The position numbers were made by a program, and so were the translations under genes. From Diplolepis rosae (taxonomy: Eukaryota; Arthropoda; Insecta; Hymenoptera; Diplolepididae), in NCBI GenBank assembly GCA_030998225.1, contig JAPYXD010000608.1, positions 1,518,501-1,582,500 on the forward strand: a stretch of DNA of 64,000 bases. The letters are read 5' to 3'. Each line of letters starts with the position of its first letter. The first letter of the stretch is position 1. The notes under the pieces were generated by a model, which was given only the letters and a program-made list of their open reading frames with translations, searched no databases and was not told where the DNA came from. This document shows positions 46,230 to 57,705 of this stretch, piece by piece.

Positions 46230-47362
46230 TATTGAAAAGTTTAACATTTATCAAATAATCCAGTTTTTGATCAAATAAACTTTTCAAATTATGGAAAAAT
46301 TCAGAATTACCACTTCTGACCAGCGTGACCAGTAATTATCGCGTCACGTCAGGTAATACATTACTTACCACCAGTATTCGCAGAACGTGGTCGTAAACGG
46401 CCCCCACCACTGACCCGTCTGGATCCTTACACAACCAAACGCGGCGTATCGGTGTGTCCCCACTTTCTAGTTTCGATTTCATGCTGACGGCTGTTGAGCT
46501 AAGATCGAGAATTATGTTTCTCACGACTTCGTGTTAAAGAGGCGCGCAGCAGAAGACAAATTCAAAATGATGATGAATGATGAGACGAAGCCGAGGCGCG
46601 ATCAGTCCTGCGAGCATTGTCGCGAGTCTCGCAATGTCCCGAATTGTGTGCATTGGCACGTATTCTATTTTATGTGACTTCGGTGCGGATACTAGTTTTT
46701 ATGCGTACACTCGAATCTAATTTAGTATTGTAGTTTTTTGCGGCGCTAGTCATTACACTTGATATTTAGCGACTAGTCCCAGCCATTTTAATTTTATCGA
46801 TCTTGTGTAGTAGTAGCTTGTTGTAATAGATCTTGCGTAGTTCAAATGTACAAGGCTTTGTCAGTAGGGTGCTAACGCTGTTCGAAGAAGAAGAAGAATA
46901 AGAAGAAGATTCTGTTCCGCTGTAAGACTATATGCGCATGCACAGTTCAATTTTTACATTATATTCCTCTGTAACGGAATACACAACGTTCTGTTACTCT
47001 CAGCTGTAACGGAAAAACGAGTTTCCGCGCCGGAGGCACATAAAATATATAGTTTAAGATATTAGCTTTCTTCTTTTAATATTATGATAAACACTTACCT
47101 AAAATGAATATTTGAAAGATTTTTTTGAATTTTAAGATGATTCAGACACTTGAGAAATAATTTTTTAGTAAAATTTATGGTTCAATAAGTGTTGAAAGTC
47201 TCAAAACAAAATATCAAGATAAGATAAATCACGAGATTCGAATTTAAGGAATAAAAGGTTCGAATAAAATACTTTAATAAGTTTTTTTGAATATAAATAT
47301 GCATTTTTTTAATACTGTATAGCATCTTTTCACATGACTACTTGAATATACAAGTATAATAG
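46230..47362. other. No supported gene; GAA microsatellite and an unidentified frame
   Basis: A GAA/GAAGAATAAG run lies at about 46885-46911. On the minus strand, 46524-46336 is an open frame of above-average coding quality that reaches a consensus donor GTAAGT (46364-46369). See findings. Confidence 0.45.
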
Positions 47363-47740
47363 TATTCTATTATTATTTTTTTTTTTCGGTGAGGAGGAAA
47401 AATGGCAAAATCTTTTATAGACGTTGTACAAGACTCTCCTAGGACGGGTCTAGGCATACCTGTTAAAACCAAAAAACCCCCTCTCTCGAACCAATACACC
47501 GCCAGCGGAACCGCTTTTCGGCTTTAAACTTCACGGGTGGTTGGTTCCATTAAAGTCGCGTAGTACTCTTCCGTCATCCGTTCGCTCGGAACCTCCACCC
47601 GCGGCCACACACCTACTAGGCAAACCGACTAGCTGCGCCACCCAGGTCAGAAACGAACAGATTCTTCCCCCGAACGACGCGGACAGCCAAGTCCACCCGA
47701 GACGCAGGACCGCGGGCGGAGGCCCCGATGCGATTTCTAC

Positions 47741-50567
47741 TGGCCCTCCCCGTTGTTTCGCTCCCGACACCCATCAAGCTCTTTCGTCTTCATCACAAGT
47801 GTGACGAATGACTCGATGAGCGTCCAGAACCGTTCAGACTGGAGCATGAGAGGGACCATCGTGTCAGGAGTAAGTTCGGAACCCACCGCCTGACCGAGGA
47901 CCTCCCTAGCCACACCCCATTTTGCGCAGACGAAGAATGCGTGCTCTGCGTTATCTCAGGTATGCGTTGAAACAGCCATGGCCCGAGAGCGCTTGCGCCA
48001 AATAAAAGCCGACTTCCCCGTGCTTTCTATTCAGCCAGGTGGCGAGCTCTGAGATCAGGCGGTAGGTCCATCTCCCTGTCTGCTCACCATGCCATCTCAA
48101 CTGCCACTTCTCGACGAGTCTGCGCCTTCCATCCTTGCGGATGGCCTCCTTTGCGCGAGCGATTTTCTGCAGGTCGGCGCAGATAAGCTCCTTCGAAGCT
48201 GAAAGGTCTCCTGCCTTTCCTCCGCCAATAAATCTATTGGCGGGACGCTCGCCAGGGCCAACACAACGCTTCTATATGCTGAAACTATTCTTAGCGCGAC
48301 AAGACTCTGCGCCGAGAACAGCTTCTTCTGGATAGCATGGTTTTGCAAGGCATTGGCCCAGACCGGAGCTGCATAAAGCAGCTTCGAAGGGACCACGCTC
48401 GCCACCAATCTTCTTTTCGCTTCCCTGGGCCCACCAATGTTTGGCATGAGCCGGGCCAATGTCGCTCCACATTGGATGGCTTTGGCAGCTGCGATCTTTA
48501 GGTGTTCGCCAAAGCTAAGCCTACGATCCAGCTGCACCCTCAGGTACTTAATGCTTGTTTTCCATCGACCTCATGCTGTCCGAGAACGTTCCTCGGGTAT
48601 TGGAAGGATCTCCTGTCCGTAACGAGCAAAGCCTCGGTTTTCTCAGGGGCCATTTTAAGGCCTCTGCTATCCAACCGGCGCTTTGCTCACCACAGACTTT
48701 CATTGATCCTCAGCTTTAGGATTCCGACATCGTCAGCGGCGCACACGACAAGTGCGTCATCCGCGAAGCCGACGATGCTCATCGTCATCGTACATGACGT
48801 TCCAAACGAGTGGACCCACCCGCGACCCTTAAGGAGCGCCACATGTCATCTCTTCTTTAAGAGAACATTTGTCGCCCTCGTATATCACCCACCTGTTGCT
48901 CAGAAAGGCATCTATCATTCGCAACAGGTAGTCTGGAACCTTTTTCCGCATCATCGCCTCGATGCAGATGTTCCATCTCGCGGTATTGAACGCATTGCGT
49001 ATGTCAATGCTGATCAACTCGCAGAATCCCTTACGCTTACCAGTTCCTCTTCTTGCTTTAGTGGCGGTGTCCACCACTGCCTGGATGGCGTCAACTGTGG
49101 AACTGCCTTTCTGAAAGCCGAACTGGTTTTCCGAGAGACTATTTTCGCGGACCATGTGACCCTTTAGTCTTTGTAGGATCATTTCCTCCAAAAGTTTCCC
49201 CATCGTATCCAATAGACATATTGGTCTATACGATGAGGCATCCCCTAGAGGTTTGTTGCCCTTCCCCAGCAGGACCAACCTCTGCTTCTTCCAATCTGCG
49301 AAGAACCTCCCATCCCGAAGACTTCTAGGAGGATCTTCGGGTATGGCCCGATCACCTCTTTGAGGATCTCGTTCGGCAACCAGTCGATCCCCGGCGCTGT
49401 GCTCTCTTTACTTCTTCGAGAGTGAAGAGTTCTTCGCCCTGGACCACGCAGTAACTTCGGTCCTGTCTTTGGAACGGCACTACGTGTGGAAACAAGCTTC
49501 GCACAATGTACTTGACTCGATCGGGATTATCCAGGCCCGGGGTCTTTCTTCTAGCCATCAATCTCTTGGTGACTATTTTGAAGGCGAGACCCCATGGGTC
49601 CTTCTCGACCTGCCTCATGCAGCGTAGCATCCCCCTTTGAACGGGTGAATTTTCGCCGCGCTGCGAGGCATTCTCGACGTAGGGCTGCCAACTGGTCGTT
49701 CCACCAGTACATCGAACTCTTGGCTTGCCTGCGCTTACGGCGAGGCATCGAGTAGTCGCAAGCCGCGACCACCTTCTGCCTCGCCGAGCGCACAGTAGCT
49801 TCAAACGACCCAGCAGGGCAGACCCAACCAAGCTCATCAATGAGCCTGGTTTCTTCGAGGTGTTCGCGAAGTCTTTCCCTGCTGAGTCGTCTTGTGTTCC
49901 AGGAGGGGCTCCTTCCTTCACCGCCCCTACCCTTATCCACCGCTTGACACCGTTGTTCTAGAGTAAATTCGATGCACCGGTGGTCACTTAAGGTTATTAC
50001 CTCGAGGACCGACCAGTCGCTTATCCTTGAAGCGAGGCGAGGTGCGGTAATCGTGAGAACAATTATTGACCCCCCCGTTCCTCGTCTGAACGTGAATTCC
50101 CCGCCCTGATTCAAGACGATCAGGTCGTTCCTAGTGACCATCTCGCCAACCAAGATTCCCCTCCTATCTAGGCGGGCCTCACCCTACTCGGGCGACTTAC
50201 TGTTGAAGTTGCCCCCTATGAGGGACCGCCCGACAGCCTCGCTGAGGCTCTTCTCAAGGAGGAGAATCTGGGTCTCGAAGACCTCGAAAGGATCGTTGGG
50301 AGAGAAGTAGCAGCTGTACACACGCACACCCGCCACCTCCCCCCAAACGAACCCCTCGTCGGACTTCAGGAAATCCCCGACGCTCAAATCAGGGCTACAA
50401 ACAAGGATGCCGACCCCCCTTGATGCATCCTGAAACCAAGAAGAGTTTTCAGACCATTTGTACTGCTCACTAATGAGCAACACATCGACCCCCCTCTCCC
50501 TGGCAGTCTGCATCAGGAGGTCCTGGGCATCCCTCCCCCTTCCGAGGTTGAGTTGCAGGAACTTCAC
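47741..50567 (-). pseudogene. R1-clade LINE ORF2 (endonuclease / reverse transcriptase)
   Basis: Starts FLQLNLGRGRDAQDLL. Endonuclease: LLISEQYKW (catalytic Glu), RSLIGGNFNSKSPE. The usual GGDFN Asp is Asn, then Trp is a stop at about 50183. SDHRCIEF keeps the catalytic His. The reverse transcriptase region has SYRPICLLDTMGKLLEEMIL, ENQFGFQKGSSTVDAIQA and LISIDIRNAFNTARW (RT first Asp), then CGAP with a stop in QGS. A deletion of about 20-30 codons leads to IVGFADDALVV (catalytic FADD). Thumb: SFGEHLKIAAAKAIQCGATL. The C-terminal zinc region survives only as AEHAFFVCAKW and SVRLTPD-like text after frame changes. Frameshifts at about 49610, 49370-49280, 48810 and 48080 are seen. Confidence 0.88.
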
Positions 50568-50568
50568 T

Positions 50569-51560
50569 TCCTGCCTCTCAACCTCCGAAGCTCTACCCGG
50601 AAGACCGGGCAGGAGCCGCCATCGGAGACATGGGCGACATCTTTATTGCCCCTGTCTACACACGTCAGGCACCTCGGTGTTGCTTCGCAGCTTCTGGCCA
50701 CGTGTCCCGCGACGCTGCATACCCAACAGGAATTCTTCCTGCCGGGTTGCTGCAGCCCCGGGACCCATGGCCATAGCCAAAGCACCTGAAGCATCAGGCG
50801 ACTTCTGCATGCTCGGGTATGCGGCACGCAACCCACCCGATCTTAATTTTACCCAGCTGAAGCAGACGCGTGGCGTCTGCCTCAGCTAGCCGGATCACTG
50901 CAGCCTTCACCCCACCGAAGCGGGTGAAGAGCCTGCAGGACCCTTCGAATGCTGGTCTGCCCAATGCGAAGCACAGGGCAGACACAACCTCTTCTTTTTC
51001 AACGGTCTCGTCGAGGTCTCTAATTTCGAGGGCTCTCATCGAGACCAGGGCTGAAATTTGCGCCCTTTCCACGACCGCCAGATCGAGCTCCTTTCGGAAG
51101 GCCAAAACGTCTCCCCCCTTTTTGAGGACCAGAAGGACTTCTTCCTTCCTGGTCCTCCGGATAGACAGGACCTCAAGTCCTGCCTTCCGGAGGTCGACTT
51201 TCGCCTTCATTTCCTTCAAGATGTTGGCGTAGGACTGGTCGTCCTTTGCCGACACCTTGATGGCGTCGACCGACCTGGCGGGCGTAGAGTGCTTCGACTT
51301 AGGGCGGAGGACCCTGCACTTTTTGGGCAGGGTCCTCCGCCCTTTTCTCGATTTTTTCTTCTTTTTTTCTTTTCTTTTCGTTTTTTTTTCCTTTTATTTT
51401 TTTGTGACCACATGAAAGTCCCCTTCTTTATTTGGGGGATTTTTTGGAGTTTTTTCCAGAGGGGGGGGATCTCTTTTGCACCATCACCTGATTTTTTGGG
51501 GTATCTCCCAGAGACGCCGAGCGTGGTCTCTGAAAGATCCCCAATGTCTTCATGGCGGGG
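50569..51560 (-). pseudogene. R1-clade LINE ORF1 (gag-like)
   Basis: Begins with a Lys/Arg-rich basic stretch (about 51220-51400, KKRKEKKKRRKNREKGG). After a frameshift near 51290 comes QSYANILKEMKAKVDLRKAG, a conserved fold with EVLSIRRTRKEEVLLVLKKG, ALVSMRALEIRDLDETVEKE and LFTRFGGVKAAVIRLAEADA. Then come CCHC knuckles: CFRCFGYGHGSRGC-like (the frame is broken here) and CWVCSVAGHVARSC, followed by CLTC. It ends RGRK with a stop overlapping the ORF2 start. Binds element RNA in this family. Confidence 0.85.
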
Positions 51561-52297
51561 TGGGGTTCTACCTTTTTTTGGATTCTCGCTCCGCTTTCTA
51601 TTAGGCACTTGTGGGTGTTGAGCGTACCGCTCAACACCTCAGTTGCCTCGTTCACGGAGTCTTTAACGAAGCCAGGGTTATTCCTCAGCATACCCTGTTG
51701 GATAGACGGTGTGCGATTTATCCTACGCAGCGTTGGATATAAGGAAATACTGACCAGGTAATCCTTCATTCCTGCGCCCGGGCGTTCATGATTTTAACCC
51801 CGAAATTGGCTCCAGACAGTAGAAACGTCATCGCCGCATGCGCATTTGGGGCGATACCCCAGTTGAGGGGCCCCCCGCATTCATACCGTTTCCACTCATG
51901 CGACATCAAGGAACCTGTTCAAGGTCCCCTGATGCGTTTGCTCCACACCGCGTCTTCACACGCCTGAAGGTTGCGGAGCAACCATTTCAACGCGTGAGCC
52001 CGGCAGGCCCACCGCTAGGGAAAAACCCGTTTATAAGGCTCCCTTGACGGAAATCCTGACAGCGGCAGCCCAGCTGTTGGCAGAGTCCTTTCGGCTGTTA
52101 CCGTTGATTGGCTGCAGGACGCGTCTGCTCCGTGCATGGCCTCACGCATTCTTCTGGGCGAGACGCTGCCCTCCCGCAAAACACCCTCTCGGGTGTTGGG
52201 TGTGTTGCGTTCAATGTCGCTGTAAGTGTGTAGTGTCATGTTGCTGTCTGTGTGCCCCCTCCTCCTTTCTCATAATAATAATAATATTCTATTATTA

Positions 52298-53510
52298 AAA
52301 AATATCTAAATTATATCTAATTTTGCACACAAAGTTACACGTTGAGATTTCTTTCTTATGAAGTAAAATTGACATATTTTATAATAAAAAAAGTACTGAA
52401 AAAATTTTTTTAGAATACTTCGCAACTTTCGCATGGCAATTTCAATATATAAGCGTGAATAAGAGGTTTGATATTCTTAAAAAATTAATAAATGTATTTC
52501 ATTATTATATTTGTCAATTTTGCTTCATACCAAAGAATTCTCAATATGTAATTTCGTATGCAAAACAAGATATAATTTTTTTTCATATTTCAAGTGTAGT
52601 ACACATCAAATGTGTTTGAAAGAAAAACGACACTTTCGGACCAAGTCATTTCATTTTAAAAAAACAGTTCCAACGTTTCGAGAACACAATGTATCTCCTC
52701 ATCAGGGAATAAAGCTCTTATTACTTTACCAACATTAGTATTAAATTTTTAAATCTGTAATAATAAATTGTTTTACAGCGATTGTAACAGATAAAATATT
52801 ATAAAAGTATTATTATAAAAAAGTATTTACCTTAAAAATTGGAAAAGTAAAAATATAAAACATGATAATTTACAAACATTGTAAGGTTAAACAAGTATGA
52901 AATTTTGTTAGGAAGCAAGAGCACACGGCTCTGCTCACGACTTAACTGGATTTTAAATTTATCATTTACTTATTACTATAATATGAACAGGAGCGTATCG
53001 TCGAAGTTTAAAATTACGGTGTCAATAAGAAGTCAAATTTGTTTAAAACTAAAATAAAATTTAGGAAAACAACATAAGATAAGGTGAGATTTTTTTCTTC
53101 AGCTTTTTTTTTTAAAAAATTAAAATTAAATTCTTACATTACTTTATAAATTAAGTAAAAAATGGAAACCAACACATAAGTAAGTGAAAAAAAAACAAAA
53201 TAATTGGATTTTTTTCAACTTTTATAAAAGGAATTCCAAAATAGCATTATAAGATTGGTTAAAATGTTCCAAATCTGAGACTTTGTTTAGACTATTGTTT
53301 TTTTCTTTTTTTATAAAAACAATTTCTGCGAAAGATCTTTTTTGAAAGTTTTTTTCTTGATGGACAATTTTGAAATCATTCCACAAAATTTCATGTGATG
53401 AACTATTATTTTCATTTTCAAGAATGTGTTTGGAAATGACATTATTATATTTCTGTGTTTTAAATTTTTTTTATGGAAAATAATCTTTTCTCTTTCAAAA
53501 TAGTCCTTCA
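52298..53510. other. AT-rich spacer with one hammerhead-like motif
   Basis: No gene recognised. The motif at 52675-52705 is annotated separately. Confidence 0.45.
52675..52705 (-). ncRNA. Hammerhead-ribozyme-like core
   Basis: Minus strand: CTGATGA (52705-52699), a GAGA...TCTC stem II with a loop of about 10 bases, then GAAAC (52679-52675). These are the invariant core positions C3-A9 and G12-A14 of a hammerhead. Stem I, stem III and the cleavage triplet were not verified, so activity is unknown. Confidence 0.45.
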
Positions 53511-53512
53511 AT

Positions 53513-54420
53513 AGTCAGAGTCCGGAAATCTCGCGTATTACTTGGCCACTTCATAAAAATTTACTCTATTTAGGTCAGACCTCGTTAAACTCGCGTCTTA
53601 TGTGGCTACATATACATTTATATCAGTCCTGAGGTCCTGAGGTCCATTGAACTCGCGCATTACTTGGCCACCTTACTTAAAGTCAGAGTCCGGAAATCTC
53701 GCGTATTACTTGGCCACTTTATAAAAATTCTTATACTATAAGAATCCGCGCATTACTTGGCCACTCTTTTCAGGTCAGGCTTCGTTAAACTCGCGTATTA
53801 CGCGGCCACTTATGTATTTATATCAGTCCTGAGGTCCATTGAACTCGCACATTACTTGGCCACCTTACTTAAAGTCAGAGTCCGAAGAGCTCGCGCATTA
53901 CTTGGCCACCTTATTAAGCCCAGACTTTGTTGATCTTGCGTATTACGCGGCCACTTATGTATTTATATCAGTCCTGAGGTCCATTGAACTCGCGTATTAC
54001 TTGGCCACCTTACTCAAAGTCAGAGTCCGGAAATCTCGCGTATTACTTGGCCCCTTTATAAAAATTCTTATACTATAAGAATTCGCGCATTACTTGGCCA
54101 CTCTTTTCAGGTCAGGCTTCGTTAAACTCGCGTATTATGCGGCCACTTATGTATTTATATCAGTCCTGAGGTCCATTGAACTCGCGCATTACTTGGCCAC
54201 CTTACTCAAAGTCAGAGTCCGGAAATCTCGCGTATTACTTGGCCACTTTATAAAAATTCTTATACTCTAAGAATTCGCGCATTACTTGGCCAACTTTTTT
54301 AGGTCAGATTTCGTTGATCTCGCGTATTACGCGGCTATTTTGTATTCATATCAGTTCTGACGTCCATTGAACTCGCGCTTTACTTGGCTACTCTAGTCTT
54401 ATAAGCTGAAAATCTCGGAC
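53513..54420. repeat. Higher-order satellite, about 192 bp unit of 4 related monomers
   Basis: The core CTCGCGTATTACTTGGCCAC and its variants (CGCGCATTACTTGGCCAC, CGTATTACGCGGCCAC) recur about every 45-55 bp. The marker GTCAGAGTCCGGAAAT begins repeats at 53514, 53682, 53874, 54019 and 54211, spacings 168, 192, 145 and 192. So the complete unit is about 192 bp (monomers A, B, C, D) and the shorter spacings lack part or one monomer. Divergence grows at the right edge. Frames across it (for example 53839-54078) are not genes. Confidence 0.92.
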
Positions 54421-54424
54421 ACCA

Positions 54425-55290
54425 TACGTATAAACTTAATATTGTATTTTACCGGGTTCCAGTTATTAAGAATCAGAGGCTTCGAATAACCAGGAAATTA
54501 ATTTTTGGTGAACTTCCATTTTAGTTGCATTTTACTTTCTATATCCATAAAAATGTGTATAATTTTTACGACTTCGGGACCGTATTGAGTGCCTTTCCTT
54601 ACAGAGTTTCTCGAACACGTGGTAAAGGTTTGCTTTTCTCGGACGCTTGAGCACATAGAAATCTCAAGTGCCGGGGACATTAAAATTATTTTTGACTGTG
54701 TATAACCCTTGGTGTTGGAACCTGACCTATCATGGAGAATGCTCTCCATATACGTCAAACTCTGAACACTTGTCTTCCTAAATACGACTTCTTCCCAAAT
54801 CAGTTTTCTTCTAGCCATGTGGCAGAGTGGTGGACTTACATCCGTCTGTCATCTCTGTGGTTCTGAGAAAATAAATAAATTTTTCGATACCAATTGCAAT
54901 GTTCTGATTGTTTTAACTTCAGTGTCCTTTACTTCTGGTGCTCGTGCATATGTATGGTTTGCTGTGCGTGCTTTACCAAGGATCCACGTTATATTCTCCA
55001 TCTTGTTTTTTCTTTCCCTTTTGGAATAATATATGTGCCCTTGAGGGAGTGCGTTCCGCGGTCGCATTTTTCACGGTTCCTGTGCGAGAGGATTACTTGC
55101 TGGAACAGTTTTTGGAACGACCTGGTTTCTTCACACCTAGGAACTCGCTTACTCATAAGTTTTTCTGCATGTTTACTTTATCTTTCTCTAACTTATAAGC
55201 AAAGAAAAAAACAGAAAAACAAAAAATACAATAATTTTTAAATTGCATGTATTAGTTAATAAATATTTAAAGGTTACAATTAAGCTAATT
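54425..55290. other. No gene recognised
   Basis: A 106-codon minus-strand frame (54818-54498) and frames at 54817-55241 show no recognisable domain. Confidence 0.4.
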
Positions 55291-55294
55291 GGCA

Positions 55295-55324
55295 CTGAAG
55301 AGGGCCCCCATTTGTGGCCGAAAC
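55295..55324 (+). ncRNA. Hammerhead-ribozyme-like core
   Basis: CTGAAGA (55295-55301) fits the core CUGANGA with N7 = A. GGGCC and GGCC can pair as stem II around CCCATTTGT, and GAAAC (55320-55324) completes the core. The surrounding CACTGAAGAGGGCC and CGAAACGTTTGCC match a motif widespread in insect retroelements (from memory). Stems I and III and the cleavage site are not verified. Confidence 0.5.
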
Positions 55325-55529
55325 GTTTGCCTTCCTAATGTTTATGTCCTCTATGAGATAAATAATTAGAAACTAAACTGACCCCAAGCCAAAATAAATA
55401 TTACAAATTTATAACTGTGGGTCAATATAGCAAAGAACATTTACAGGAACATGTCACGATATAATAATATTGCTATTCTTGAAAGCAAATTTATCTATTT
55501 TTGCCTGAGGTATAATTTTCGTGGATGAA

Positions 55530-55845
55530 AATTAGCTTAATGAAACAAAATTTTTTTGATTCAAACAAAATATCTTTGGACTAAATAAATATTTGTTCGA
55601 ATCAAATAAATTTCTGTATTCAATCAAACCATTTATATCTTTGACCATATATCATTAAATTAATTTTTTTGTTTTGAAGAAAAATTAATTTTATTTAAAC
55701 AAATATTTATTTCGTTTAAAGATATTTTGTTTGAATTAAACAAATTTTATTTCATTTAAACAAATCATTTCTTTTAATCAAAAAACGTCGTCCAAACAAA
55801 TCATTTTCTTTGAATCAATTAAATCTTTTTTCTGAGTGCACTTAA
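55530..55845. repeat. AT-rich hairpin (MITE-like)
   Basis: AAACAAAATATCTTTGGACT, AAATAAATATTTGTTCGAAT at about 55563-55605 is mirrored by ATTTATTTCGTTTAAAGATA TTTTGTTT at about 55705-55735. Surrounding sequence repeats TTTGAATcAAACAAA-like words and ends TTTTTTCTGAGTGC. Low complexity makes the boundaries uncertain. Confidence 0.4.
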
Positions 55846-55849
55846 TTTG

Positions 55850-57450
55850 GATTTAGAGAGTGAAATAAAGCGTACTTACCAAAGGTGATCCTGATTTAAG
55901 TAAGAATTCCCAGTAAAATTGTTAGAAAAGGAAATTCTAACAATATCCTCAACAGACGGCACAAAAAATAATTGTTTCATTTGAAATATTTCATTAATTG
56001 CAATTTGAAATGATTTCCATGAATAAATTACCTAGTTTTCTAAAGTCCGAGGACTATTTAATTTTTTTCGATTTATAACTAAAATTACTTTAAATTATAT
56101 AGACTTAGTTTAAAAACGCTTAAAAATCGAGGACATTTTACAATTGGAATTGTTTGCAATTAAAATTTTTATAAAGAGGAACCATTATAATTATTTGTAG
56201 ATCTTTTTACTTAAATATTCCCAACTTATTCAATTTAAAATTGGAAATATTACTAATTAAGCAATTTTCAATACCTCATTATTTTTCAATCTGTCCACTT
56301 ATGATTTTCTTGTAAGCTCTTAATTAATCACTTTTGAAAAGCACTTTAGCCTTAAAAAAGCCTTTGAAAATTAAAAAAATTTTGAGTTCAAACGATTTTA
56401 AAACACTTTCATTTTTAGATCATTGTATCATTAATTTACTGATTTATATTGTACTTTTGTGAAATTTTAATATCTGTAATTTAATTTTCATTTGCAATAC
56501 TGTAAGAGTATTGGATTTAAATTCTAAACTCAAAATTTCAATTTCTCATTTCGACCAAAAATATTGACAGTAACAATTTTTCCCTTTATACATGTACTTT
56601 ATTACCTAAGGTATAAGTAAGAAAGAATATTAAAGAGTTATTTCCTTTAAGTAATTATTCATTTCGTTATTTCATAAATTTCGGGTTGGCTGCAAAGTTT
56701 TTCCTACGTAAGCAAACTTGAAGCTAGGTTTCCACATTTTTTCTTTAAAGCAGTGTTTTTATATTCTTAGAAAAGAGAATTACAAGAAAGGTAATTATGA
56801 CAGAATTTATTAATTAAAAATTATTATTATTTTTAAAATTTGCATAAAAATACAATTAATGAACATTCTGAATTTACAATATTCAAAATCAATTAAGTGT
56901 TATCAAAGAATGTTAAAAAATAAAACTACTTGAATACAACAGGTTATGAACCTAACGTCAAATTCTGCATTTAAATTCTACAAACAAATAGTATCGAATA
57001 AATAGTCCTTGCAGATCACACACTCGAAAGAATTATTTAACATTTCCTGAAATTCATAAAATTTATGTCACGTCATCAACATTATTTAAGATTTTTTACA
57101 AAATTTGTTAGCTGTCAAATCTTGTAAACAGAAGAAGGCGGGCGAGCAGACGACGAGATGCACGAGACATCGAATCGAAGAAATCGCAGAAACTCTGAAA
57201 GTTAGGGAACGCTTGCTTTTACCTTAGTTCGTATATGCTATATATAAACGAAATAAGGAGAGAGCCGAAGTTTCCCGAAGATTTTCGAGCATCTCCATGT
57301 TTTCGAATTCAGAAGAGGAGAAGTCGGTTGCGCGCGCAACCAAACTTACAGCTCCTACTTTATTCAAACGGACGTAGCCTGTAATTGTGTGCGCATGGTT
57401 GGCGTGTCCGATCTGAGCACAGTGCTACAGCTTTCTGCCGTTTGTCAATT
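55850..57450. other. No gene recognised
   Basis: AT-rich intron. A GGGTTGGCTGCAAAGTTTTTCC stretch at 56684 resembles a mariner end, but has no transposase beside it. Confidence 0.45.
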
Positions 57451-57451
57451 C

Positions 57452-57655
57452 CTCCTTTCGTTCGCCCATGCACATTCCCAATATACCGATCTCTTTTAGA
57501 AAATCTTGATGTGCTCTGCTGTGCATCGCGAGGCTAACATACATTTCATAATTAAATCTCCTCGTGCGCCTATTCTTGCTCAAATGCCTTAGCCAGCTGA
57601 TCTCCCAGCACAAAAGCCACGTGCTTTTTGTAACTAAAACCCAAGACTCATCTGA
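57452..57655 (-). repeat. Dispersed repeat, copy B
   Basis: Reverse-orientation copy of the block at 16330-16540: CGTTCGCCCATGCACATTCC, CATCGCGAGGCTAACATAC, CTTAGCCAGCTGATCTCCC, GCCACGTGC. Confidence 0.7.
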
Positions 57656-57705
57656 ATGCTTAAACTTTTAAATTTTATTTGCATGCAAATATTTATAACA
57701 CAATA

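Larger units (their letters stand above)
47376..52284 (-). mobile_element. R1-clade non-LTR retrotransposon, 5'-complete insertion, decayed
   Basis: GC-rich 4.9 kb element flanked by the 13 bp direct repeat TATTCTATTATTA (47363-47375 and 52285-52297), a target-site duplication. The 3' end has a T-run on the + strand (poly-A on the element strand). Two overlapping ORFs are annotated below. The 5' region includes a CAT-type tandem at 52271-52284 and untranslated sequence of about 700 bp. Multiple frameshifts and stops show it is inactive. Its order (ORF1 with Cys-His knuckles, ORF2 with EN, RT and C-terminal zinc region) matches R1-clade LINEs, though its target is not rDNA here. Confidence 0.93.

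Noticed and set aside
46885..46911. GAA-rich run as a splicing enhancer or trinucleotide expansion
   Set aside because: It is short and imperfect, with no exon beside it.
48097..49167. Plus-strand frames in the LINE, up to 221 codons
   Set aside because: GC-rich antisense shadows of ORF2, which has the recognisable domains on the minus strand.
53839..54078. Open frame of 79 codons
   Set aside because: It lies wholly inside the higher-order satellite and repeats with it.
56680..56720. GGGTTGGCTGCAAAGTTTTTCC as the end of a mariner
   Set aside because: There is no partner TIR and no transposase frame within 1.5 kb on either side.
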